Assembly (NCBI RefSeq): GCF_037975245.1
Contig: NC_092565.1
Span: forward strand, 19,633,999-19,697,998
Direction of reading: 5' to 3'
Source: Apostichopus japonicus
Taxonomy: Eukaryota; Echinodermata; Holothuroidea; Aspidochirotida; Stichopodidae
DNA: 64,000 nucleotides
In this document: in pieces, positions 25,836 through 38,440 of the stretch
How the letters are laid out: the number at the start of each line of letters is the position of its first letter
Position numbering within the stretch: position 1 is the stretch's first letter
Program-made: the position numbers and the translations under genes
Notes under the pieces: model-generated
What the model saw: the letters and a program-made list of their open reading frames with translations, nothing else
The model's database searches: none
What the model was told of the DNA's origin: nothing

Positions 25836-28080
25836 GTACATGCTAACAGGAAGCCATTATTATGATAGGTCTCAGTCCTGATTGGTCACTCACTGTTGTA
25901 ATGAAGACTAATATTAATCAGTGATGTTGTTTCATTACCAGGTTTGTTTGTAGCATCTGTGCTATTCCTGTACCATAACATGACTACTACTGAATTGGCG
26001 ACCTTTGACCCTCTAACATCTTGGGTATTAAACCTCTTTGCTCTGACTAGAGTACAGTAGTTCTACCCAAATGCCACTGAAGACATCTTCACAATATTTC
26101 TCCAATACTTTCAATGCTAGCCAAAATTGTCCTCACTGGCCTGTTTGACTTCCATCATCTCAGCTTCTGATCTGGAAAGGATATTACAATAGAGACCGTA
26201 GCAATACAAACAAGGATTGGACTTCTCAATGAACTTTGATTGAGGAATCATGGTCTGTAGTGATGGGTAGCTGCAATAGCTTGGCATGTATTGCTGTTGT
26301 AGAGTAACAGCTTCCTCATTACATGAGACTCACAAAAAGTGAAAAGATGAACAACGTCGAATATAGGTACAGTGTGTCACAGTATCTTACAGTGTTAGGT
26401 TGTCTTATGTGAGGTCATTGTTGTAAACACCACTTTCTACAGATTAAAGTTCTTTGTGTATATATATGTTGCTATGTCATCTACACATTAAGAACATACC
26501 CTATTTTGATTTTTATAAACTTCATATTCATGTTAAATATCAAATGAAATTACTGATCAAGTGAGAGTTTACTTGGCCATATGTAACTTTAAAGGTTATT
26601 TTTTTGCCAAGCTTTCTGTTTACTCCCACATTCTGTGTTAAGTTTCAGTACCATTAAATAAACATGAAGGTTACTGTATACATGGAAACAACAGATCATT
26701 ACAATTAACATTGTGAGACATCAATTGTTAAGTTCTCCAGAATGAAAAACAAAATAAAACAGTTAACATCTCTAATGACTAACGAGTACCAATTGATCAA
26801 ACAGTTGTAGTCTCATTGCAATTGCCTTAGAACTTACAGTATATTTAGTTATGTGTGATTATCTCCATGTATTTCACTATAAAACACATACTTGACTAGG
26901 TGATGCCTTGTCTTGATGGCCTAAAACATCCGTTTCAGTGTGATGGTTCTCACATGAAAGTAGACCCTAGCACACTAGTTGAAAGATACAGTCCTTCCAA
27001 AGTCTCACAGACCATCATGCAATGTTGTTCCTCGCAAAAGAGCTAATTCTGTGGAAAAGAGTATCGCATGGTAATGAGCATAATAATGTGATCAATTGTA
27101 GGGACCCTGTCAAAGCAGAAAGCAATGATGTAGGCAGTTACGATATGCATCTGATTATGTAGAGTGCAATGATACCAGTGCTGTTGTAAGCTATCACAGT
27201 ACTGTACTTACATACCAAGGATATTCAGGGAGTTAACAAAAGGCCAATTCTGTAGGTCTTTGCTTTCTGTAAGTAATGACTATATAAACACACTGCTATT
27301 TCTGTTAGGATGCAATGTTTGCAATGACTCAGCAGTTCTTATGTTTAAAAGTCTTTCTTCACGACATTTGTGAGAAGAAAAAAAGAAAAAGAAGAATTTT
27401 ATACACATGTGCAGTATATACTAACATGTCATTCTACACATGTAAGTTACATTTGACAGGATTGTGGGGATGTACATACGTAAAAGAAACTCTGTGTTTG
27501 TTCCCACTGAGTGGGATTAAAGCAAGTGAAAATTCTGCTTTTGGCATTATGAGATTCTCACAAAGTGAAACTACAGTACTAGGTTGGTCTGCTTCCTGAA
27601 CAGTACATGCGCATGTAGAGGCATTAGCCTTCAAAACCAGAAACGCAGGAATTGGCAAAACATTCAGAAGTGTCACCCTGAAACAGAATACACCAGTAAT
27701 TGCCAACCCCGTTGTCATGGTGATGAATGTCTGTAATGTCAAGCTACCTGCAGTGCACATATAACATTCACTGTGTACATCCTTTGTCGAGACTTGGATA
27801 GATATGCGAGTAGTATTGGACTTAAAAATGCATTTCACTTGTTGTCTGAGCATTGCAAGTAGTTAGGCTACATTATATACAATATCTGGGCTTGTGTGTG
27901 TTGTTGTTTGAGATATATCTTGAATCCTGAATTTTTTAATTGCCTATTTCAGTTTTAACAGATATGCCAGTTTGAAGGGGTCGGAAGGGGGCGTGGACTG
28001 GGTTTAGAAGGAACAAAGTTAACTATTGTTTAAAGTTTTTACATTATTCAATAGGAGAATGTACATATCTCAGAATTTGA
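25836..28080. other. mitoferrin 3' region and intergenic DNA
   Basis: Contains the likely mitoferrin 3' UTR up to about 26.68 kb, then unassigned AT-rich sequence. A 139-codon minus-strand open frame at 27434-27853 has no recognisable domain. Confidence 0.6.
26653..26662 (+). terminator. candidate mitoferrin polyadenylation signal
   Basis: Overlapping ATTAAA and AATAAA hexamers at 26653-26662 lie about 0.8 kb after the stop codon. They are the first strong pair I see on this strand. Cleavage site not determined. Confidence 0.5.
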
Positions 28081-28097
28081 AGATGCATTAATTTATT

Positions 28098-29080
28098 GAT
28101 TCCTTGCTGAAGGCCGAAGGAATCTATGCGATGGTGATGGCGTGTGTGTGCATGTGTGTGTGTATGTGATGCTTTGCTTGTAAACACGGTATCTCAAGAA
28201 GTTTAAGTTGTATGAACTTCAAACTTGGTGTGTGGGTAGCCCTTAGTAAGTAGATGATCCCAATTGTTTTTCATGGAGTTTAAAGGTCATTTGAGGTCAA
28301 TAGAGGTCAAAGTCTGAAAAACTTGTAAGCACAATATCATATCTCAAGGAGTAAAAGTGTTTTAGATTTCAAACCTAGTATGTGGGTAGCCCTTAGTGAG
28401 TAGATGGTCTCTATCTTTTTTCATGGAGGTCAAAGGTCATTTGCGATCACCAGAGGTCATAGGCAGAAAACATTGTAAACACGGTATCTCAAGAAGTACA
28501 AGATGCTAGAACTTCAAACTTAAACTGTGGATTGACCTAGAATAGCAGATGATCCCTATTGTTTTTCATGGAGGTCAAAGGTCGTTTAGGGTCACCAGAG
28601 GTCAAAGGCTGAAAACCATGTAAACACGATATTTCGATGAAAAGTTTAATGAACTTCAAACTTAGTGTGTAGATAGCCCTTGGTATGCAAGTAATACCTT
28701 TTGTTTTTCATGGAGGTCAAAGGTCATTTGGGGTCACCAGAGGTCAAAAGGTAAAAACCTTGTAAACACTATATTTCAAGAAGTAAAAGATGCTTGAACC
28801 TTAAACTTAGTGTGTTGATAGGCCTTGGTGAGCAGGTAATCCCTATGGTTTTTCATGGGAGTCAAAGGTCATTCGAGGTCACTAGATGTCAAAAGCTGAA
28901 AACCATGTAAACACAATATCTCAAAAAGTAAAAGCTGAATTGAACTTTAAACCTAGCAGTTGGTAGCTCCTAGTGATTAGATGGTCTCTATTGTTTATCA
29001 TGGAGGTCAGAGGTCATTTGGGGTCACCAGAGGTCAAAGGCTGAAAACAATAACACCCATTGACAGGGTCAGATATGATT
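28098..29080 (+). repeat. ~146-bp tandem array rich in AGGTCA (hairpin-headed repeat, copy 3)
   Basis: The head hairpin GATTCCTT...AAGGAATC (28098-28124) and a (TG)n tract lead into about six units restarting with TGTAAACACGGTATCTC-like text near 28177, 28323, 28471, 28618, 28759 and 28906. Each unit also has TTTTTCATGGAGGTCAAAGG-like text and CACCAGAGGTCAAAGG. Unit lengths are about 141-148 bp. It is non-coding, with many stops in every frame. Confidence 0.85.
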
Positions 29081-30480
29081 GTTATTGTGGTACTAGTTGT
29101 AAATGGGGTAGGGGATCATTTTCAAAAATAACAGTTGTGTGATCCAAGGTCAAGAAAGGTCAATTAGGGTCAAAAACTAGTATTTTTGCGATAACTTGAG
29201 AACAAAATGTCTGACAAGGTTGGGAGGTACGCTATTGTAATCCATTAGTCAACCCGCATCTTTATGACCTTTGACCTTAGGTTGACCTCTGGTGACCTGT
29301 ATTAGTTTCTTTGGTTATTTGAATTTTTGTGGCCATATTCAGATCTCAAATGGTCTTCCAATCAAAATTGTCCATGGTACACCCCTGTGCGACCTTCAGG
29401 TGCAAAGTCATCAGAGGTTACATTTTTTTCATAAATATGCTCATTTTAGGAGATACAGGGCAAAGAAAAAAATGTTTGTCACTATTTTAATATATGATAG
29501 CTCTGTGTGCTCTATAGACGAAACTAACTCCCCCTTCGATCGGACACCTGGTTCTTAAGTTATGCGGTGCCAAAGGTTGGATTTGATACCTTTTTAGCAA
29601 TAACATTTTGTATGTACATTGGAGTGCATATCAATTTTAGGATGGAGTGCACTTTATCAAGGGGAACATTTTCCATAAAAACCGTCATGCCATCCAAGGT
29701 CATTCAAGGTCGCTTATGGGCAAAAAACTGCCCACTTATGTTAATTTTTGCAAAAACTTCCAGTGATGAAGTCTGACATGGCTGATATATTGGGACAAGT
29801 TGTAAGTGAAGTAGGTGCATGTTTTTTAAATAACCGTTATGTAATCCAAGGTCACCAAAGGTCAATTATGGCTCAAAATGTATTTTGGGGCAATAACTTG
29901 TGAAACTTCCACTGATGGGATCCAATATGGTTGACATTTTGGGACTAGTTGTGAATAGGGTAAGCGATTGTTTCCAAAGTGTAATGGCCATGGGAGCCAA
30001 GGTCAACAACGGTCAATTATGGGTCAAAAACTCAACCTCCAAACTGATCAAAATTGTCCATGGTTGACCCCTGTGCGACCTTCATGCGCAAAGTTATCAG
30101 AGGTCAAGGTTTTGAGAGGTGTACCTCTGTTGACCTCACATGACCTTGGAATAGTACCTCCAGTGACCTGCATTAGTTTTTTTTAAGTTAAATATTTGAA
30201 TTTTTGTGGCCCATACTTTAATTGTCCATGGTTGACTCCTGTCCAACCAAAATTATTAAGTACAGTTAGGATGATTCTGCAAGTTCTTATAAACAAATTT
30301 ATACAAAAGTCAACAGATTCTCAAAAGGACCAATCAATGATTTGTGATATTTATGGCAATAATATTGTATACATTAAACCTGGAAATAACAAATTTTGGA
30401 TAGTTTTTAGTCCTTATTTATAAACAAGAAGCAATAGTGCCCTTGGGCTTTTGTGTTTTCCATGGCGCTCAAAGGTCGTT
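29081..30480 (+). repeat. degenerate continuation of the GGTCA repeat region
   Basis: Recurring phrases AAGGTCAA, GGTCAATTATGGGTCAAAA and TGTCCATGGTTGACCCCTGT appear at irregular spacing on both strands. It looks like older, diverged copies of the preceding array. Short open frames here are by-products. Confidence 0.6.
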
Positions 30481-30674
30481 GAATGTCAATTGTTGGTTAC
30501 AGTCATAATAAGTCTTATTATGCAGAAGTGAAGTTTGTTGGACCTTCGACCCTATTCGCATAGGTTTGCATTACTCAATTCTGCAAGACTTGCCTTTTCT
30601 GCTCAGCAATTCAGATCGTTAGAAAATCTTGTATCTAAAAGTTTCTTCTCATATTGGCAAGGAATCACTAAGTC

Positions 30675-31270
30675 ACGTGACTTTCTGGTTGGACTGGCAG
30701 TGGCTTAAATATTTGTTTCAAAAGCAATAAGATGAAATAGAGAAAACTGTCCCTCAACCCCTCTCTTGTCCTTTTTCTCTGAAATTCTGTACCCAGAAAA
30801 TGTTGCAATAATTCAGGCACTATTCCGTTGCCTTTATTTTGAGGATATCCTCTTTGACTTTCTGAACATTTACATACTGTAAGTGTACAGCCTACATATA
30901 GACCATTTACATACTGTAAGCGTACAGCCTATATGGTCCATTTACATACTGTAAGTGTACAGCCTACTGTACATATACGTGACTTTCTGGTTGGACTGGC
31001 AGTGGCTTAAATATTTGTTTCAAAAGCAATAAGATTAAATAGAGAAAACTGTCCCTCAACCCCTCCCTTGTCCTTTTTCTCTGAAATTCTGTACCCAGAA
31101 AATGTTGCAATAATTCAGGCACTATTCCGTTGCCTTTATTTTGAGGATATCCTCTTTGACTTTCTGAACATTTACATACTGTAAGTGTACAGCCTACATA
31201 TAGACCATTTACATACTGTAAGCGCACAGCCTATGGTCCATTTACATACTGTAAGTGTACAGCCTACTGT
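30675..31270. repeat. 302-bp tandem duplication
   Basis: ACGTGACTTTCTGGTTGGAC begins at 30675 and again at 30977, and about 200 bp after each start are nearly identical (differences such as AAGATG/AAGATT and CTCTC/CTCCC). Each copy ends in the minisatellite described next. Confidence 0.85.
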
Positions 31271-31360
31271 ACATATAGACCATTTACATACTGTAAGCAT
31301 ACAGCCTATATGGTCCATTTACATACTGTAAGCGTACAGCCCATATAGTCCATTTACATA
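30868..31360. repeat. minisatellite CATTTACATACTGTAAG
   Basis: At least seven units of about 32-40 bp of the form CATTTACATACTGTAAGYG then TACAGCCTAYATA, split between both copies of the 302-bp duplication, with extra units after the second copy. Confidence 0.85.
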
Positions 31361-32799
31361 CGTATTTGGAGTATGAATACAATCTCATGCTTTGTACAGT
31401 ATGTGATTCTGAAACGACTGGTTTAATAATGTTTACATAATGTCAAATCATGTTCACTCAACTGTTAGTCATTGGACCAACAATTCTTTTCCCTTTAAAC
31501 TGTGCTTTGTTGCTACAGTATCATCCCCACAGGATGTTTTGCAATCAGCTAGAATGACTTTGCAAATCTTCTCTTCAAAGTTTGATAGTACCGTATACAT
31601 AATGTACTTTCTAATCTGTACAGTGCTGCCATACACAGATCTATATGGGGAGACTGCATGTCAAGAATGCAGTAGATATTGATTAGAGTAAATAGTTCGT
31701 TAATTATAAAAAGGTACATTTGTTTTGTTTAGTGGCACCTACCAGTATATTTGAGTTACATGTGTACTGTACTCTGAAATATAGTTTCTAAAATATCTTT
31801 GTTGAAAATAACCCATCAGTTTTTCGGGAGTCTTTGATGAGAATCATATTTAAAACCCGATGCAACTACAATGATGTGTTTATTGATGTGTGTGTGTTGT
31901 TTCATGGAAGTAGTTCAGGAAACTAATACATCATCATTCCTGCCTCTAGTAAATTTTAATGTAGCAGTGCACATAAAGTATGCTCCTAATATTGATGGAT
32001 GTCATCAAACTATATATATGGACACGATTGAGATTAAGATCTCATAGTACTTAAACATTGTGACTGATTCCAGAGGACTTTTCACATCTCCTGTGAAGTC
32101 GTGATTGCATGTGGTCTTTCTCACAGCTTAATTCGATATGCCTCGATACTTCATCCAGATAGCATGCAGTATTGTAGATCTATATATGAGCAATGGCATA
32201 AGCCGTCAGCTAGTGACCCCATTCAGCTGTCTGATGGATATTGTGACCATTTGATGACCAATAAAAGGAAATTAAGGAAGGAATTAAGAGAGTTAAAAGG
32301 AAAAGAAAAGGAACGGAAATGTTATCGGACATGATCATGTATTCTTGAATAAGGATGAAATCGTCCACAGCAAAGATAGCAAAATATTGCTGATACATTG
32401 CCTTCAGATCTGTCATCTCATACATATTAATAGAGTAAACCATGAATGTAACCTTGTATGCATTACAGACCACTTGTCTAAGTCGCCACTGTTGCATTTT
32501 CTGTTGTTTTATATCACCTATATGTACAGTAGAACCTGTTCTAATCATGTTTTCTCTGTTGTTCATTTCAGAACCTGTGAAGTGAGATATATCTGTGCTC
32601 GCAACATGGTGGAGGGTCTGCCGTGCTCTTATTTCTGAGATGTTCTGCACTGCCACTGTTGCTACTGGCAACACGTTATGAAAGCCGTAAGAGGACGACA
32701 AAGATTTCCTATTGTCTGCTGCTTCTGTTTCCTTGTAATCTTGCAGCCTCCCTCTATTTTTTAGAGATAATTACTTTGAACTGTAGAATACAGATACTG

Positions 32800-32895
<96 letters not shown>

Positions 32896-35851
32896 AATAT
32901 ATATACATAAATATATATAGCAAAAAGATGACATGTATGTAAAAGTAAACAGTATACATCATTCCAAAATCCTGCTCATGAAAGTTGGAATTTATATAAG
33001 GTGTAACCATGAATTTATCAAAGTTTTGTGTTTTGGGGGTTGGGTTGTATCTGTTGGAGATCTAATTGGGTAAAAGTCTCAAGTTAAGTCTGGTACATTA
33101 CAATAAGGTTTGTGTCCCGGCACAGTTAATTTAGTCATCAAGGAAGAACCACATCTACCCATTGAAGGTCCTCTAAGGGCAACCAGTAGATTGATGCAAA
33201 ATAGACTTATCGGCAGGTAACCAGGAGGTAACCGTACTCCCCTGACGGATTTGAGCTAGAAAGGTGTTTCAACGAGACACTTGGCTCTGTTTGAATGCCC
33301 TGCTCTGCAGTATGTCTCATCTTTCAGTTATAAGGTTTTCTAATATGAATATGTATAGATCTCAGCACAAAGACCAATCACAGAGATTGGTATATTCTGG
33401 CATTAAAACTGCTGTGGGGGTCTCAGCACCCAGCAATGTGTGTGTTAAAGTGTGTTGCTTTTTTCCTTTCTATGCTACTATCCATGAAATCTTTTGAAAT
33501 CTAATTTGAAATCAACCACAGTCTTGTACGTAACAGTCTCTGTGAAGCACTCTAGCTATGTTACTGAATATTCAGTGCATTATCTCGTGCATTACCGCAT
33601 TACCGCTCCTCTCTATACCTATTCGGACTCCGGTCTTGAACTTTCCCGTTGACTGTGCCTCAGGTCTATTATGCCAATCACCTCTTTCTTTTCAAATCTG
33701 CCATTCATGATGTCTTTAACAGTAACATTGTGCATGCTATTACCCAGCATCATTTTGTGTTAGAAAGCAGATTTGGAATCAAGTGGCTTGTAGCAGGCCT
33801 TTCATTTACCCTGTCGTGTGGAAGGAAACGAAGTGTGCTAGACAGGGAACTGTTTTCTGCTGGAAGGCAAAATTTTCCACGGATCACCCTTCCCAAAAAT
33901 AACGTAGAATTGGTGGGTGTAGTTTTAGATGTAGAAAGTATGTATTCAGTGGAATAAATATGATAAATGTAACAGCCCCAGTAACATTCACTTTTTCACC
34001 CACATAAGGAAGGAAGAGTCACAAATTTACATATAAAATTGAGGACTAATTTATTATCTAATTCAATGTGAAAGTGCAGTACAGCTCTGCATTGAACTTG
34101 TCATTGTCAGATGAAAAACTTTTTGGGACAAGAACAGGCAATAGTCTGTCTACCAGGTATTGTATTGCATTATGCTACACAAAATACTACTTTACTACAT
34201 ACACTTAACAACATATAGCAGTACACACAGAACTGTATTCACTATAAAGAAATGATATTTTGCAAATCTCAGAGTACCCTAAAATATGAGACCAAGCTTA
34301 AATTGGAGACATTACTCAATTCCCTGAAGAAGGAATAAAGTAATTTAGCATTTTACAAAACCATAGAAATAGTCACAAGAGTCCGTAAGTGATGAGTTTG
34401 GTGGGAAATTTGACTGTCAAGGTTGTGCATTTATGTCATTTGAGTAATGACATGGGACTAACTGCTTATTCCAAACTTAAGTTTTTTTTTTTTAAATAAG
34501 TATGTTATGACAGTTATTGCAACATCATCTACTTATGCAGTACATTACAGCTTTAAGATGCATATTAACTACAGCAGTCAAGTTGTTTGCCATTGTAAAA
34601 TCTGTTTGCTCTGAACTAATATCGTACTGGGCGACGGTCATGTGGACAGTTAACGTTTGACCTTTGGATAGACATGTATGTTGAAATGGCTTATATCACC
34701 AATCTTGATGTTGGTTAATATTCATACATTTACTTGTTAGGTTAGTTTCATATTCTGTGAATAACTTGGGTGATTTTAAATGCACATCTGGTTATATGCT
34801 GACCTCTGTAGTAAATCAGTATTTCAAAGTTTTGTAACCGATTATAGCAACTGTAATTTGTATTATCGCTTGTGCATATACTCGATTTTGCTTTGTTTAT
34901 ATTTTCGATAGGAATGATAATATTTTTTAACAGAAAATATCCTGCTTACAGTATGATAGGTAAAGCCAAAGTCACCACAAATGCTACTCCCCTACTCAAT
35001 TTAATGGAATAATCCATCAAGGTATACTGAAGGTTGGTATATTGAACTACTGTAGGTATCGGCTGACAGTGTATGTAGCTATGTACCGGAAAAATAATTG
35101 AGTGAAAACTGCTTAGTCATGTCCAGCAGGCAAACTGTGTTTTGGCTTGTCTATCATCACTGCAGATTAGATAAAAAGCTGTTTTTTTAGCTTGTCCATC
35201 ATCACTTCAAATTAGATATACTTATTTACCATAATCAGTCAGATCATCACTAAGATATATTTACCAAAATCACTCAGAACTCTGAGCCTGACCCAGACCA
35301 ATTCAAAAGCCTTGTTTCTTCTTCTCAAGATGTGTCCAGGTTTTTTTTACCGAACTTTAACGATAACGATGTTAAACCATATTGATATGGAGATAGTGTT
35401 CTAGATAATCTACCATGTACCTCACTCTCCACGTACCATACCTTACTTCACAAGTCCCTCATTAATTTCCTAATTTACCTCATTTCTGAATAATTGAGCC
35501 CTTGTCTCTGAGGTAATGCGTTAGCGTTGACCACGTGAATCGGTCTTTGAGAGTTCACCTTCTAGATTGATGACACATTGAGCATTTGCTGTGGTACTGA
35601 GTTTTCATATAATATTTATAAGTAACAGGGTCAGACTGTTCTCCTATGCCTTTCACCTTTCTCAGCTGCCAACCGTATCTTGTAGTTTCGTACATACATA
35701 AAATGAGAGACAGGAATTACCAAGAGATGACAGGAACAGTTTTCAGACGACAGGAAATAAAATTAAAGAAAAAGTAAGCAGATCTGGTTATAATATATAT
35801 ATATAGTCTCTGGTTATATATATAGTATCTGGTTATATATAAAGTATCTGG

Positions 35852-35888
<37 letters not shown>

Positions 35889-38440
35889 CTAATTTTAATA
35901 TACTCATGCTTGTCCGATCTACAGATGTGTGTTTCCGTGGTATATTCTCTGTGTATAATCTTCAAGTAACTTAGTGTGACAGTTGAGTGATATCACTGCT
36001 ACAGTATGCATTTAAGCTTCTTAAAGTTCCTTTAGTTTCTGCTGTCACATGAGTTATGTAGAGATAATTTTCCTAGAGAATTACATTTTTACAAGTATTT
36101 ATTACTTCCATTGTACCGTATGACCTACTGAAGTGTATCACCAGGATACGTTCGTGCAAGTGAAAAATGAGACGACCGGTCTTGTAGCATTTAAGTGAAT
36201 CATCAGATTAGCATCGATTGATGCAAATTTAAATTTATTTTAATCCGATATTGATATGTATAATTTTGATTAAGTAAGGTGTTTTCTTGTCCTAGCACAA
36301 AGTCTGTTAAGTTTAATATTCACAGCAATCTATACAGAGACAAATACATCCAGTTGCCCACTATCAGATACCTTTGTCAATGAATAAACTATGCGAGATA
36401 AACTAAGGGCACCGACGTTTGTTCTTGATACGATAATCAGCTTGTTGTGTCAGGGTTACATTGTTGGACTTTAGTCTGTCAACAAAGACGTTTTAATTAC
36501 ATAATGGCCGCACAATCAGGCTGGAGTGGAAATGTCAGGTTAACTGTTAGATTTGATTTGATATCTGGTCTGGGAGCAACAACCTTTGTTCTACACTCGA
36601 GCGAGGATATTACGTTAACATAATTTCCCTTTTTTGCCAAAAAAGTTTTGAGATTTTGTAGTTTTACAAGATGTAATGTGCATTTCAGGATATGATGAAT
36701 CATGGAGTTGTTCCTGGATGTATTATAGGGAAAGAAAAGTCAGTATATTTGTTAGCTCTTTAAAATGTGCCTTATATCGATTGTTTGATTGTATCAAATT
36801 TAGTTTGAATATATTCCAATTTCGATTTGCACCAATGAGGTGTTGAATTATAATCCAAGTGAAATGAAAAGTTAGAGTTTTAAACACATAGAAATGTCTT
36901 TTGTATATCCTGTCACAACAGATCCATGACATTACAGGGTTGTCATAAATGAGCCTTTGTGGCATAATTATATTTCTTAAATTCTACATTGTTGCCAGAT
37001 ACATTCATGAAAACTTATCAACTTAAAGAATCTTTACAAAAAAAAACATCTTTAACCATGATGCAGATTTTTCCTGTACCTTACAAAGGTAGAATTTCTG
37101 TAGTAAACTATTTAAAAAGTGGTTCACCCTTCTGTTATGGGACGATCCATTTGACCAGAGTGTGATACCTAGTCTTGTTTTTAAATTAGTTTAGTTTTAA
37201 TGTAAAGTTAGGAACACTTGTAAATAAACAAATAAAAAAGTCTATCATTAATTCAGTAACAATATATATCTATATCAACTTTTTCCCCTTATTATTTTAT
37301 ATTTCTTGAAAGGGTTGAATTTATCAGCATAAGGTGATAATTAGTTTAACAACGTTATAATTATGCATGTCAAGTGTCCTCTCACTGGTTTTTAAGGGTA
37401 AATGACTGGAGTCGCTATATATAATCTTTTGGACAAAGACACTATTTACAAACTTAATTTAAGTCATAGCATGTTGCACTTTAAGGCAACATTTTGCGTT
37501 TGGTCGCCGTTTTCCACTTTTTTGACATGTCCATCAAGTTTTTTACATATATCAATCACAAAACAGCAAACTAAGATATAAGCCAAGTTTTTCCCTGCCA
37601 ACAACGTTAATTGGCGACTGATTAAGGATATTTGCAGATAATGAGAAAATGACAAATTCCACATTTAAAATTAATCGCATGCAGTTCCCCCAAACCCTCT
37701 AGTTTGAATTCAACCAATCAGAGATGCAGGTTTAGTTATGAGCTGTTGCTAATAATAGATTCAAAACTTTGCGTTGGTACAACCAGGGAGTTGTTATGGA
37801 ACTCCCTGGTACAACTGCCATATAGACTACACAAATCGAGCATGGTGTTGTATTACGTATTGGCCAATGACGTTCGTAGTGTTTAAATATTCATATTATG
37901 AGGTTTAATGGGATCCCAACGGAAAATATCTTGGAGAAAAACAAAGTTGAAAGTTGCAAATTTTCGACTTTTATGCCACCATTTAGATAAATAAGCTAGT
38001 TATGTATGTCGTTTTGGCATTGTGGAGTCAGTGAGGTTGAGAAAAATCATAGAAAAGGACGCAAAATGCTGCTTTTAACTTTAATGACTCTAGAACTCTG
38101 ATAATTTTATCCCTCATGTAGAAATTACTTTGTCCCTGATCTCCTCCATTGTTCAGAGATCTGAAGTATTCTATGTCTGTAGTTACTTGATGTTCTTTTT
38201 TAGAAGAATTAAGGATGAGGATAAGGAGAAGGAGGAGTTCTTTTTAGAAGGATTAAGACAAACCTTATAGTCTCATATCCTTTCTAGATAGGAAATGCTT
38301 TTAGCAAGATAATTCAAGTATTAACTTCACTCCTTCTGTCTCCAACAACACTAACTAAATCCTAATTTAATCTTGGTAGATAAAGAGAGTGCAGTAGTGT
38401 AGTAGGAGGGAGGTGAGGGAGAAGTCGAGTAAATACCCAA
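31361..38440. other. intergenic AT-rich DNA with microsatellites
   Basis: No recognisable gene. Open frames of 60-102 codons (the longest at 33649-33957, plus) have no known domain. Contains the microsatellites and hairpin listed separately. Confidence 0.6.
32804..32919. repeat. (AT)n microsatellite
   Basis: About 87 bp of uninterrupted AT dinucleotides followed by ATACATAA-interrupted repeats. Confidence 0.95.
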